DNA of 64,000 bases from Opeltia flavorubescens (Eukaryota > Ascomycota > Lecanoromycetes > Teloschistales > Teloschistaceae), in the NCBI GenBank assembly GCA_000442125.1, contig KE546984.1:372001-436000 (forward strand). The letters run 5' to 3'. Of the stretch, positions 41,690-52,162 are shown in pieces; position 1 is the first letter of the stretch, and each line of letters starts with the position of its first letter. Under the pieces are notes generated by a model. The model was not told the origin of the DNA and did no database searches. It saw only the letters and a program-made list of their open reading frames with translations. A program made the translations under genes and the position numbers.

Positions 41690-44600
41690 ATGGAAAAATC
41701 ACGTCCAAGCTGCTGGTTGTTGGAGAATAAGGCATATTCTGACGACGGAACGAACAATGCACAACGTAGTAGCAATGCCAGAGACAGGAAGCCGAACAAT
41801 GCAAGGTCTCGATGGCCTCATGCGCTAAATGTGGTCACCAACTTTTCCAAACCTCCACAAATAGCGCAGCAGGCGGTGGACACAAAGAGGAGACCTGAGG
41901 AGGTTGTGATCGAAGCTTTCCAGAAAGGGCATCGACGATTGAATAGCTCCGCGGACATCAAGACGCCAGACACGTTCAGGAGAAGAAAAAGTGAAAGTGA
42001 GAAGTTCCACAACGATTCGAGGGCCAGTAATTACGATGCAGCATTAGGTCTGAATTCTCATGAATTCGAAAATACACGCAAAGCACCGAGTCCACCTCGA
42101 GATCATAAAGGACCCATCAGCGACTTGAAACGCGCGTCAAGCAAGATCACAAATCTCTCACCATCTGATCGGCCTATTGTCATAGGAATATCCGTACCGT
42201 CAGATAAACTCGATCAGCATACAATCAGCCCGTATGTAGCTGGTCTTACCCCGACCAGCTTTACAGGTCGGCAATATAGTCGAAATCGACGGCCTTCAGA
42301 TGCACCTACAGTAATAATCACACCAGCAAGGGCGGAGTCGCCTTGGTCAGCGCGAGCCGGCGACCAGCTAAATGCGTATCGAAGGCGAGCGCCATCAAGT
42401 CTTTACTCACGGGCTACGAATGCCAAAGAAACACCAAGACAAGATAGTATTCCACCACTGCCGACTGCACCACGAAGATCTGAATCCATATCAGAACAGC
42501 CTAAGGGAAGGAAGGAAAGGGTAGCATCAGCCTACACGATCTTCGATGATGATGACAGCCCGAAAGAAGCATCAGAAGATAGACCATATTCCAGAGAATC
42601 CCAATTACGAATTCTGAAGCGGTCAAGCACAGATTCCATTGCCACGAGACACAGATCCCAAGGCTGGTGGAATCACATAATGTCTCCGTTCTTCCCTAAA
42701 CCCAGTGCAGTGCCATGGAGGTCAACCTCGAGAATCAATGAGCCGATCCCCGACCTACCTGACATAGCACCTGCAACACCCATTGTAAAAAATGGGGAGT
42801 CATCTGATCGTCGTTCTCATCCGAGGACCAGAAGGTCGAGCAGCGGCCACACGAGCATATGGACTGACTTCAGCCAGCAAGATGCTAAGAAGGAGCCTGA
42901 AGACATCAAAATGCTTCATTCACCTTTTCACGAATCACCTCGTCTTTTGGAGAACTCCGAGAAGGATCTATCCGATTGGTTTAATAGTTTAGGGGCCGCC
43001 GCAGAATATTACCATGCTTGTTGGCATGACCAGAAGTACTCTACGCCATATTTTAATTGCCAAAATCATGTGTGCATACCGCGGCGGCTTGGTCATTTCC
43101 CATTGCCCGGTGACGGAGAGGAAGAATCTAAAGGTCTCTACGAAGAAGCTGAAAGCAGCCGAAAACTGGTTGAATCAACGAAATCTAAAGGTGATGAACC
43201 GAACGAATTCCAGCAAACGCCAGCTAATCGATTCTCCGCGGCCTTTAAAGAAGCAATGACCCCGAAATCAAAAACCAAACAGCGACCTCTGAGCGAGAAT
43301 ACTGTGATTGACGACGTAGATGCTACGCCTGTAGTTCACAAGGCCCAGGCTGCGCCAGTGGTTCGAGCACCAGGACCAGTCCCTGCTGCTCTGCCCTCGC
43401 CACCAACCCCAGAAGCCGAAGTGGAAGTCCCGAAAATGAAGCCAGTGACACCAATCCCTCCGCGAAACGACTCCAAACAACCACCGCCTACAGTCAAATC
43501 ATCAAGTGTCACTCCTTCTCCACCAGCAGTAGCACCTCCTGGGGACGTTCATCTCTCTGAACCTACAAAGCCAGCAAATGGAGAACCGCCAGCTAGACAA
43601 ATTACCTTAGCAGCCAAGCCAGTCAAGCGTTTCGTTGCAGTGATGCCACCAGATCATCCATCAGCCACTCAGGTGTCCCCCGTTTCTCCTGAAAACCTTT
43701 CACCAGCAACTCAGATGCATCGGTCCCCGAATGATTTTGCTCTTAGCAAGTTACCTCGGGACAAAGAGCCAGCTTCAAACGCTGCAGCAAATCCTACACC
43801 TGCTACGGTAATCAATCATTATCATTACCATCCTCGTCATGAAGCAAGGAGCGATCAGGTCAGCATACAAGATATGGAACCTCCTCCAAGACCAACCTGG
43901 TCGTTACGCGAGATGAAAGAAGCTCGAGAAAAAGAGAAGGAGCAAGTCCAGCAGTCTAAGAAGAGCAGTCGTCGCTGTCCCCCTCAGCTTACAGCTTGTC
44001 TTAATCGGAGCAAACCAAAGACCAAGAAGCAGAAATGGCTACTAATCAGTATAACATCTGGCTTGGTCATTATGATCATAATCATCCTTCTTTTGGCAAT
44101 GCTGCTTACTCGAAAAGGCGACGGCATGGATGTGCAATCACAGTGGCTTAATCTGACTGGATTCCCGCCCATCCCAACAGGCATTTCAACTATCATCCAG
44201 CCGAATCCTGTGCAAGAAGCCTCCGGATGCATACACCCTGCGACTCTCTGGAGCTGCGCTGTGCCGAAAGAAGAGCAAACATTGACTGCTCCGAACAGCC
44301 CCGATCAACCAAACTTCAGACTGGAGATTCGCTTTCAGAATGGATCGGTCGCTCAGGGAGGAGCATCTAACGGGACCAAGCTAGATAGAAGATCACAGCC
44401 AAGCAGTGGTAATGCCGTTACGGCAAGCAGCTTCATTAAAGGTCAGCTTATGCAAGCGCGTGACTTCACCAGTGGTCTGTTCAATCCCTCGCCAGCACCT
44501 CCAACAAGAGAGGATCAGATATTCTTGGGCAACACCACCGATAAAAACCAACAGCCTTTTGATGGCACAGTGACGCCGTTCTTCATTAGCTTTATCCCTT

Positions 44601-45379
44601 CTACAAAGCTGCCGTCCTTGAGGATGAGCAAGCGAGCCTCGACGTCAGAGACAAACACAACCGCGAACGGAACTGATCCATTTCATGACCTCAACGCAGC
44701 AATCCCACCACCGTCATTGAACGCAGATGGTACAGCTTCCCCAGCTTTGTTATACCCGCTCGCATCGGCACAGCCGTTGCGTCTGTACAATCGTGATATG
44801 GACACGGAGCATTATGGCTTCTATACCTACTTCGACCGATCCATTTTCCTTAAATCGGCCGCCCTACTGAACTTCACAGGCACCTTCCCCAGTGAGATTC
44901 CCGACGATGAGAACGGCGGAGCTGAAGAAAATGCGGCCAAGGTTCGTTGTACGTGGGCGCAGACAAGATTCCTCGTTCAAATCTGGACGCGCAGAGCGGT
45001 GCCCTTATTGCAGAGTAGTAACTCCAGCGACAACTCATCACCAGGGTCACGTCCTAAGAACCTTACGGAATCCTCGGCAAATAATTTTACCCGACCTGGC
45101 AGCTTTCCATATCCTGTGAGCATCACACTGGATCGTCACGGAGGTGATATCAAGAAAAAGATGATCTATTGCTATGGTTTGGATCAGCAAGAGCACATCA
45201 TCAGGGAGGAGAAGCAAATTCAGCTTGAGGATAGGGCTTTCGGAGGGGCGTTGATCAATCCAGCGCAGGGACCATTCGGCAAGGTGAATGTCACTGGTGA
45301 TGAAGGTGGTCCGGGAGGTATTGACGGCGGAAGTGGTGGTTGTGGATGTACGTGGGAGAACTTTAGTGGTGGAACATGA
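41690..45379 (+). CDS. Giant single-pass membrane protein, 'glycoprotease family' of fungal annotations
   Basis: Single exon, 1229 residues. There is no signal peptide. Residues 1-780 are hydrophilic, Ser/Pro/Arg-rich and disordered, with a Pro/Ala/Val-rich stretch (about 560-720) and a His/Tyr motif NHYHYHPRHE. One membrane helix is at about 783-805 (WLLISITSGLVIMIIIILLL) preceded by KPKTKKQK, giving an N-in type II layout. The outer part has many N-glycosylation sequons and a conserved-looking block WLNLTGFPPIPTGISTIIQP, then CIHPATLWSCAVPKEEQ. The end is Gly/Cys-rich (GGSGGCGCTWENF). Fungal genomes label such proteins glycoprotease; I see no protease motif (no HxxxH metal site of that family), so the label is probably transferred error. 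Role unknown; a wall or surface protein is plausible. Confidence 0.75.
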   Translation: MEKSRPSCWLLENKAYSDDGTNNAQRSSNARDRKPNNARSRWPHALNVVTNFSKPPQIAQQAVDTKRRPEEVVIEAFQKGHRRLNSSADIKTPDTFRRRKSESEKFHNDSRASNYDAALGLNSHEFENTRKAPSPPRDHKGPISDLKRASSKITNLSPSDRPIVIGISVPSDKLDQHTISPYVAGLTPTSFTGRQYSRNRRPSDAPTVIITPARAESPWSARAGDQLNAYRRRAPSSLYSRATNAKETPRQDSIPPLPTAPRRSESISEQPKGRKERVASAYTIFDDDDSPKEASEDRPYSRESQLRILKRSSTDSIATRHRSQGWWNHIMSPFFPKPSAVPWRSTSRINEPIPDLPDIAPATPIVKNGESSDRRSHPRTRRSSSGHTSIWTDFSQQDAKKEPEDIKMLHSPFHESPRLLENSEKDLSDWFNSLGAAAEYYHACWHDQKYSTPYFNCQNHVCIPRRLGHFPLPGDGEEESKGLYEEAESSRKLVESTKSKGDEPNEFQQTPANRFSAAFKEAMTPKSKTKQRPLSENTVIDDVDATPVVHKAQAAPVVRAPGPVPAALPSPPTPEAEVEVPKMKPVTPIPPRNDSKQPPPTVKSSSVTPSPPAVAPPGDVHLSEPTKPANGEPPARQITLAAKPVKRFVAVMPPDHPSATQVSPVSPENLSPATQMHRSPNDFALSKLPRDKEPASNAAANPTPATVINHYHYHPRHEARSDQVSIQDMEPPPRPTWSLREMKEAREKEKEQVQQSKKSSRRCPPQLTACLNRSKPKTKKQKWLLISITSGLVIMIIIILLLAMLLTRKGDGMDVQSQWLNLTGFPPIPTGISTIIQPNPVQEASGCIHPATLWSCAVPKEEQTLTAPNSPDQPNFRLEIRFQNGSVAQGGASNGTKLDRRSQPSSGNAVTASSFIKGQLMQARDFTSGLFNPSPAPPTREDQIFLGNTTDKNQQPFDGTVTPFFISFIPSTKLPSLRMSKRASTSETNTTANGTDPFHDLNAAIPPPSLNADGTASPALLYPLASAQPLRLYNRDMDTEHYGFYTYFDRSIFLKSAALLNFTGTFPSEIPDDENGGAEENAAKVRCTWAQTRFLVQIWTRRAVPLLQSSNSSDNSSPGSRPKNLTESSANNFTRPGSFPYPVSITLDRHGGDIKKKMIYCYGLDQQEHIIREEKQIQLEDRAFGGALINPAQGPFGKVNVTGDEGGPGGIDGGSGGCGCTWENFSGGT

Positions 45380-45691
45380 GATAGGATGAGACCATATTCA
45401 GGGGTCCGGGAGACTTCAACGAGATTAACGGCATAGTCGGAAGGAGCTCATCAGCATCATGTAATCCAGACATCGCACAGATGAAATAATCATATCAATA
45501 ATTTAACAAGCTTTTCGTAGAGGAAATGGCTTTCACTGTGCTGGACAAAGCGGTGGCGGTCGGTTATCCTCGGGCATGTGGCGGGAGATGCATGGGGTGA
45601 ATTCAATCATTGCCAACGGTTTCAACAGTATTTGAAGCATGCGCAAAGTGCCTTTTTCGTATCTACATGTCCGTCAAAATGAAGGGCAGAG
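45380..45691. other. Short intergenic region
   Basis: 312 nt between two genes on the same strand; nothing recognisable. Confidence 0.5.
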
Positions 45692-47098
45692 ATGAGCGAG
45701 CCAGAGATCCTTGTCCATGCAGCTGCTCCAAGTCGTGGGTCCGATGATGCACGGTACCGGAAGGAGGCCGTCGCTATCTTACAGTTTGAAGCTGTGAAAA
45801 GACACAGCGTGTTTCCTCGCAAGATTCAGAGAGATGAAACAGAAAGAGGAATTCAAGACCGAATTCCTCAAGATGCACGCGAAGACCTGAATCAAGACTC
45901 TGTCACTTCAACCGATCATGCCCCTCTACATCATCTCCCAGATTCACTCACGACATGGGTGACACCTATCCTCACACGTCCATCTCCTCAACTTCTTATA
46001 GGGCGCACACCAGTTCCTTCCTTCTATCAAAGAAGTTCAGCGCGATCGGAAAACTTCCAGATCAAGCGCACGCCTGCCGATCAATACAGGCCCAGGACAG
46101 CTCCCTCTGCTCCTGTGGCGATTCAAGAAACACCACGCCTTCGCCATACCCTTTCCGATTCCTTTGAGACCCCACCTAGTGTCATACCAGACTCCCAGCC
46201 TGTTTTACCTCTACAAGATCGCAACAAGCGCCCGCTTGAAGAGAACAGCTCCCCTTCGCCCACGCACCAGCAGTCACCAAGTGCGAAGAGGGCGAAAGTT
46301 AACGAGGTAGAGGGGTTGGAGGAATGGACTCAGCCTGATGATACGTCTACGCCACCATTAAATAACCTCCCACAACCAGTGTCATTATCGTCAACCAAAT
46401 CCACATCGATTTCATCATATACTCCAAGCAGCCCCAACCTACCCGCCCAACAACTCCCAATAAAACATACCCCACCACCACCGCCACCAGCCATCTACGA
46501 AGACCAACCTCCCCGCTACCGCTACCGTCGCCGTCAAGCCGACGCTCCCCGCCCCAAACCGGGAAACAAACGCCCCGAAACCCACCTCACGGAACCCCTC
46601 CTCAGCGTCCGCAAAGCCACCACCAGAATCCTCTCTACAGTACAGCCCCGCCGGCCGCTCGATACTTGGGAGCGCGGACATTGGCGCTTTTCGATCCCGG
46701 AGGATGATATCAGGTGGACCCGCAAGGCGAAGGAAGAGATGTGGGGGTGTTTGAGGGGGATGATTCAAGCTGGTTCGGCGGGATGGAATGTTTGGGCGGT
46801 TTTTGATGAGAGGGTTAGGGGGGGTGATGCAGGGGGAGGAGGAGAAGATCAGGTTGGTGTAGGAGAGGTGGAGGTGGAGGAGGATGGGAATTGTTCTTCA
46901 TGGCAGGAATACTATTATGACGATGAGGGTTATTATAATGATGGGAGATGGGAAGGAAGGGTCAAGGTTTATTGTTGGGGGGAGGTTGTGCCGGAGATTT
47001 GGGCGGTGTTGGTTACGGCTTCTGGGAGGAGGGTTAAGAGGTGTGGTGCTAGGTGGATTGATGCTGGGGGTGAGGTGGTGGTTAATATGGATGGGTAG
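45692..47098 (+). CDS. Unknown protein, nuclear-type, with aromatic C-terminal domain
   Basis: I do not recognise the family. Single exon of 468 residues. The first 310 are disordered and Pro/Ser-rich with a bipartite-like basic cluster (KRPLEENSSPSP ... SAKRAKV) suited to nuclear import and a poly-Pro run. The last 150 look folded and Trp-rich: DTWERGHWRFSIPEDDIRWT, MWGCLRGMIQAGSAGWNVW, EYYYDDEGYYNDGRWEGRVK and VYCWGEVVPEIWAVLVTASG. The Trp/Tyr spacing suggests a beta-rich domain. Codon use turns from CCC/GCC-type to GGG-rich midway without a frame break. Real-gene confidence rests on length and the conserved-looking end. Confidence 0.68.
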   Translation: MSEPEILVHAAAPSRGSDDARYRKEAVAILQFEAVKRHSVFPRKIQRDETERGIQDRIPQDAREDLNQDSVTSTDHAPLHHLPDSLTTWVTPILTRPSPQLLIGRTPVPSFYQRSSARSENFQIKRTPADQYRPRTAPSAPVAIQETPRLRHTLSDSFETPPSVIPDSQPVLPLQDRNKRPLEENSSPSPTHQQSPSAKRAKVNEVEGLEEWTQPDDTSTPPLNNLPQPVSLSSTKSTSISSYTPSSPNLPAQQLPIKHTPPPPPPAIYEDQPPRYRYRRRQADAPRPKPGNKRPETHLTEPLLSVRKATTRILSTVQPRRPLDTWERGHWRFSIPEDDIRWTRKAKEEMWGCLRGMIQAGSAGWNVWAVFDERVRGGDAGGGGEDQVGVGEVEVEEDGNCSSWQEYYYDDEGYYNDGRWEGRVKVYCWGEVVPEIWAVLVTASGRRVKRCGARWIDAGGEVVVNMDG

Positions 47099-47951
47099 TG
47101 CGTGGATCAGGATTCTCGGGCGTTTTGAGGCCGGCTGGTGGAGGGGGAGAAGGCGGGAGTTTATGATATTGCATGGGCATTACAGACAAGGTCCATCTAG
47201 GCTGGGCTCTTGGGTATAATGAGGTTGGTCATTTGGGTATCATGGAGTCCAGAGACACGGTTGGATAAGAGGAGCGAACGCATTGGCATGGAGTTTTCAG
47301 GCAGGTACACTTTCTCCCAGCTTGGGAATAGGCAGAAGGTTTTACGATTCAATAAAATTTTCAGCCCCTTTTTTGATTCTCAAAGCTTTACGATATGTTC
47401 TTACGCGATTTATCCCTGCATTGGCTGATGTCTCAACACGTAGGACCTTTACTTGGAAAGCTACAAAGTATGACTACAAGCTCGATGACTGCCGTACCCG
47501 ATGAGGATAATGATGATGAGAAAGTAATGGAGTCAGTTGATTCATAACATTCTTGCTCAACTAGCCATGTTCCAAGCGACGTTTCATCTCACAATCCAAA
47601 CAATTTGTCATGCTCGCCTGAGACCCAGTACCTGAACTCATCACACTCTTCCTCACCTGCTTACTCTACAAAATATATCCTAAATATCATTGCAGTATCC
47701 TCAGTAAATCTCTCGCCTCGAGAGGAGCCCAACAGTAATATCATTCCTCATCCTCGCTTTGAGGCTATTCCTAAGTCTGTCTGCTTTGAGAAATACTTAT
47801 GGATCTTGCCTTTTCGGTGTGTTGTATGCTATTGCCTAAAGTCCATGCCTCCCTTGAAGGGTTTATGGTGTAAAGATACGTTGTGGCTTCTCTCTTTGGG
47901 TAAAATTGTGCTTTGTTGCAATAGGTCTGTGAAGCGAGTCTAGGCCAGGAA
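47099..47951. other. Start of gene-poor segment
   Basis: No gene I can support. Open frames up to 112 codons have irregular composition. Confidence 0.45.
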
Positions 47952-48078
47952 TTATTTTTCGCGGTCTGGCGCGAAAGGGGGTGTTGTTAGTCTTGGAATA
48001 TGGTTTGTCTTTGCCTTCAGCGCTCTCTCCGCATACTTCTGATACTCTTGGAGGGTGTCTATAAGGTCCTTCACCGTC
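47952..48078 (-). pseudogene. Coding-like last-exon fragment, coiled coil
   Basis: After an acceptor (CGTAACCAG, with TAAC just upstream) the minus strand reads 41 residues in one frame to a stop: TVKDLIDTLQEYQKYAERAL, then KAKTNHIPRLTTPPFAPDRE and K. Heptad spacing and lack of rare residues make it look like a genuine C terminus. I found no upstream exon: the frame closes just before the acceptor. It may be a relic or the end of an unresolved gene. Confidence 0.3.
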
Positions 48079-50049
48079 CTGGTTACGCGGCAATATCTCC
48101 TTCAACCCAATTCGAATCCGGAAATTTAGCCTTAGGACTTTGTTTATGATTGATAGCCCTTTATTCCCTTATGGCTGTCAAGTGTTTGTCAGCCGGCTAG
48201 AGTGGCTGGGNGATGCTTTCAATGCTATCTCTCCACTTCTCTCTTGGTGCTTACATCAAAGGTACTCGAACATTACAAGACGCGCGTTTTTGCTGATCGA
48301 TTTGCAGTTTCTGCCAGTGAATATTTAGTGATGAGACCTGGGAAGATTAGGATCATGAGACTTGGAGATTAGCTACTTGTGTTCTTGGCAGTGCATTCTT
48401 CTTGTGAGTCGAGGTACTAGGATTCTATACGCAGTTTATTCCCTGTTATCGGTTGACGCTTTTCTCTTCAATGAATGCATCTTGTCGTGTGAGGTGTTTT
48501 TGTGCACGGAGGACCGATTTGAGGCGCAGGAATATAACACTTTCTTTTTGTGGAGTCTCGGTGACTGTTTAGTGTTGTAAATGGAGCTGATGGCCCATCT
48601 CTAGAGAAGTGAGCATGATAACAGAGCAGCTCTAAGGGGCCCTAGTCGATTGTTTATAATTTCTTCGGTTGTTCTGCACGGCTACTAAATCTGTGTCAAT
48701 GCTGGAAATACAACGGTTGATGAAAATCTGCAGTAGACTAATGTCTGACAATAAGGATTCAGAGAGCACTTGAAAACGGGGAGTAAGAGCCAATGGAAGT
48801 CTCAAATCAAGAAAGGCTTACAACGGAGTTGGAGTCGAAAATGCTGAGGATTCAAGAAAGAGAGGAAATGGAGAATATCGCCCAGTCAAAGAGGCGAGCG
48901 ATGTACTTCATTCCAGCCCAGAGTGTGGACTGAGATGGGAGGTCGCGAAGAACATAAATTCCGTCCCAGTCTCGTCCGGTTTGAAGATAGACTGGTCACC
49001 AAAGAGTGAAAGGAGTATACGACTAGACTGTTGGTATCTACGCGAGGTCGATTCGAAAAGGGGCAATTGGCTCCATATCGTTACCCTCAATATGTTTGTT
49101 TCTTCTCACTCATATCTCTTGGTTTCCACATTCTGACAATCGGGAGAATTACTCTCTCCTGGTATGGAATACAGGCCTATCAGGTAGTGCATAGGAAAAG
49201 CCAAATATTCCGGACAATGTACTGTCGGTGCTGTATTCAGACGTTCTAAATGTGTAGTAGCTGTGTCAATCAATCCTCAGCGCAGGATAATCCGTGCTTG
49301 CTTTCACGGAGTTTCGGTCCCTTTGGTGGATGATATTAGATCCACCATTCCCAAGGGACCATTCGTTATGAGGTCTTATGAAGGATGTGCAGTAATAGCA
49401 ACTTGCTTTGCTGCAGCCGATCTCGACAGGCCCAGGAATTACATCTCTCTCAATTTTGCTTTTATAGGGATAAGCTTATCGTTAACTCACAGTGTTATGA
49501 CACTATTGTACTGACAATTCCGGAGCCAGGAATCCCTGGCTGTTCGTCTGGATATTTATCAGTCATCTGGGAGAACTTGGCGACTTGAGGGATGCTCTAG
49601 TGTTGTGCGCAGATATTGAAGGCCTTCAGGCTGTCGCTGTAGGGAGTCACCACCTCGTATGTCTTTCACACTTTCCTATGCCATCAATGGAGGTATTACG
49701 GCGTCGATATCGAACTGTGTTCTTACGAACACTTCTGGAAAGAAGCTTGATGGTCGGAACAACTCACAGCTGTCAAGGAGCCATACTGTGGAATCTCTGT
49801 CGAGGGATTCATTCATCTCCCTATCGATATTTGACTTCCATGCTCGTAATTCCGACGTCGAAGCGTGAAGAAAAGTTGCCGCTGCGCTCAATGTAGCTTT
49901 GTGGATTAAAGAAGGGAAGCATAACTTGCTTACGCCCTATGGAGCCACTGCTCCTTAGTTTCCTCCTCCGCCGTGTAGGAATGCTCAAGGATTTTGACAT
50001 GATGCATTGGCATCATTGACTTTGATTAAGCTGTATCGCCGGCTTTGTT
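48079..50049. other. Gene-poor sequence
   Basis: No defended gene; one N at 48211. Short frames on both strands look accidental. Confidence 0.45.
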
Positions 50050-50322
50050 TCAACGGAGCACAGCATCTGTGCTCCGTCTGATCGATAGCAGATCATCCAT
50101 TAAATGGTGATAGTGACTGATATCAGCCATGTTTTCATTCAGGTACGTGGGTGTTGGGGTCGGAGTAGCCGATAGCATGAGAATGGTAGCGGATTCCAAA
50201 GTATATTTTCGAGTAGTGGCTCTCAATCTCAAACTCCGCTTTCGCTTCTTTTGTATTCGATTTTTTCTGTCGAGATACGCATTTAGATATGTTTTGACCT
50301 TCGAAGTTCGTACTCGAGCCAT
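50050..50322 (-). CDS. Possible small basic protein
   Basis: 90 residues from a true ATG. The first half is strongly basic (MARVRTSKVKTYLNAYLDRK, RIQKKRKRSLRLRA), then a Thr/Pro repeat (TPTPTPT) and a His-rich, polar end. A leader-like sequence rich in CA and CTT precedes the ATG (TTCATCTTCACGTGACAG). No family recognised, and size alone could be chance, so this is weak. A second short frame just upstream (50690-50514, 58 codons) has one hydrophobic stretch and is weaker still. Confidence 0.25.
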   Translation of the reverse strand: MARVRTSKVKTYLNAYLDRKNRIQKKRKRSLRLRATTRKYTLESATILMLSATPTPTPTYLNENMADISHYHHLMDDLLSIRRSTDAVLR

Positions 50323-51148
50323 CAAGGGACTTTTCCAAGGTATTGAGACAGTCTGTCACGTGAAGATGAATGAATTTGTACTTTAACAAAGGATTGATGC
50401 TGAAGAAATTTTAATCTCTGAAGCTGAGGGGATATAGGTAGCAGATGAGCATATTTGAGTCGAGCTAACAGTGCAAAGATTTAACTTGCTCTTATCGTGA
50501 CCATGATAGTTGATTAGGGGTAAATCGGGTATTCCTCTGTAACGTTTTCATCAATCGTATAAGTATATAGCCAAGATATCTTGCTTATTTGTCTGGAACT
50601 TCTGGCATCAATCCAGGCTAGTAGGAAAATGCATATGATGAAAGAGAAATCTAGCAAGGTGTCAGCCAGAAAGGCATCAAAAAGCTCCATCTTCTCATCC
50701 AATCATTGTGAATAGCGTTCGAAGCAGTCATTGATTAGTTACAGGATGCAGCATCTCGTCGCCTTTGCTTTCGTAAGTCAGGAGGCGATGTACTCCATCA
50801 ACTGCAATCTTACGACAGGCTAGCAGCTCCGCAGATCATTAAAAGGCAATGCCGGTCAACTTTAGGTCTTTCTTGCCAGGATTTGCAGAGTCCATTGCGC
50901 GGTATTCAAGCAGGAGGATGTATTCGTTATCTTCTTAAGGAAATGACATTGACTTCAAATTCAGCTAGATATTCCTTTAGGGCCAGGGAGCCCCAATAAG
51001 GGATAATCTTCCAAAAAAAAGGCGTCTCAAATTCGAGTCAGCGAAGCCGACCGATGGCATTGTGACCTCAATGTATTTTCTTGGGTCAGGTAGCCCTGGC
51101 AAAACAGACACATCCTCGTACGCAACGTTCGCACGTACTGCCGGAGTC
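50323..51148. other. Gene-poor sequence
   Basis: Nothing beyond the short hydrophobic frame noted with the preceding entry. Confidence 0.4.
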
Positions 51149-51897
51149 TTAAGGTTTATGGGAGAAGTCCACATCCACTTCATACTCCTCATGGTCATAG
51201 TGTCCTCCGAGAGGTTCGTCACCATACTCATCATGGTCATAATCTCCTCCAAAAGTTTCATCAAAATCGTCAACGATATCTCCTCCAAAAGGGTCCTCCA
51301 CCGCTTTCCGACGAACAGATCCATTATCGTTTCCGTCGTACTCAGAGTTACTTCTCAGAATTTGACGATTGCGGAGGATACAATCAGCTCCTAGGACAGG
51401 TTGAGAGGAGAAACCATCAAAGGGGCTATCTCAGAGAACTTATCGGCGGCTGACAATTGGATACGTTCAGCTTCGAGGTGAGACCAAGCGACACCTGACT
51501 GGAATGAAATGTAACTTATAGCTCTTTTGCTCTAGAACGCGTAATCGGGTAATCTCAAATCTGGAGCAGTTGGTCGGTACAACGAGGTATATTGTACGTA
51601 TAGAATGCAGACTTCTCTAATTCGTTCTTTGCTTTGCGTAATGGTATGCGAGGCTAGAGCGCCCCATGGCCTGTTCAATGACGTCGAGTATCGGTTGAAT
51701 GGTGATCATCTGTAGTCTAGGATTGAGCAAATGTGATTTTATCCATGGTAGATGGTGAAAGCACGACTTTATAGCTTGATTTCGACTGTACAGAATTCAG
51801 GTAAATTCACTCGTATTACCTGGGTATCTCCCCAACCAAGAGAAGTCATGTCTTCACAGGGAAAGGAAGCTATCTTGTCCTGACCCAAGGAAGTCAT
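51149..51897 (-). pseudogene. Broken or unresolved gene with acidic Gly-Gly-Asp repeat end
   Basis: A leader-like stretch (CAACTCAACATCATCAACTTC) precedes ATG 51897 and a 26-codon open start MTSLGQDKIASFPCEDMTSL. After a possible GTAATA...CTACAG intron another frame reads MITIQPILDVIEQAMGRSSL before a stop. In the next frame, coding-like sequence continues (KERIREVCILYVQYTSLYRP, then LRLPDYAF), meets one TAG, resumes (SGVAWSHLEAERIQLSAADK), then shifts frame at the CCCC near 51422. The last part (51425-51149, 91 codons) ends with three related acidic units: DPFGGDIVDDFDETFGGDYDH, DEYGDEPLGGHYDHEEYE. Clashing frames suggest a pseudogene with one stop and at least one frameshift, or introns I could not place. 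Family unknown. Confidence 0.4.
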
Positions 51898-52162
51898 CTT
51901 TCTCTAATCAAAGATAGCGAGAGAACTTGAGATATGAAGTTGATGATGTTGAGTTGTAAACAGGGATTGGTAGACGCAGATACCACTAGTGGTAGTAGCT
52001 GCGAGATAGACGATAACTCAGTGATATTCAATCTGTAGTACAAGTCGTTTAGCGACTCTGGAATAAAACGAACGTGATTTGAAAGATGGAGATCTTAGGA
52101 TTATCGGCTCTTGATCGACGAACGATTTCCTATGACTCGACCTCGGCTTGTTTATGGGAAGT

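Noticed and set aside
48100-48125. Possible tRNA B-box (AATTCGAATCC)
   Set aside because: No A-box at the right distance and no cloverleaf stems could be drawn.
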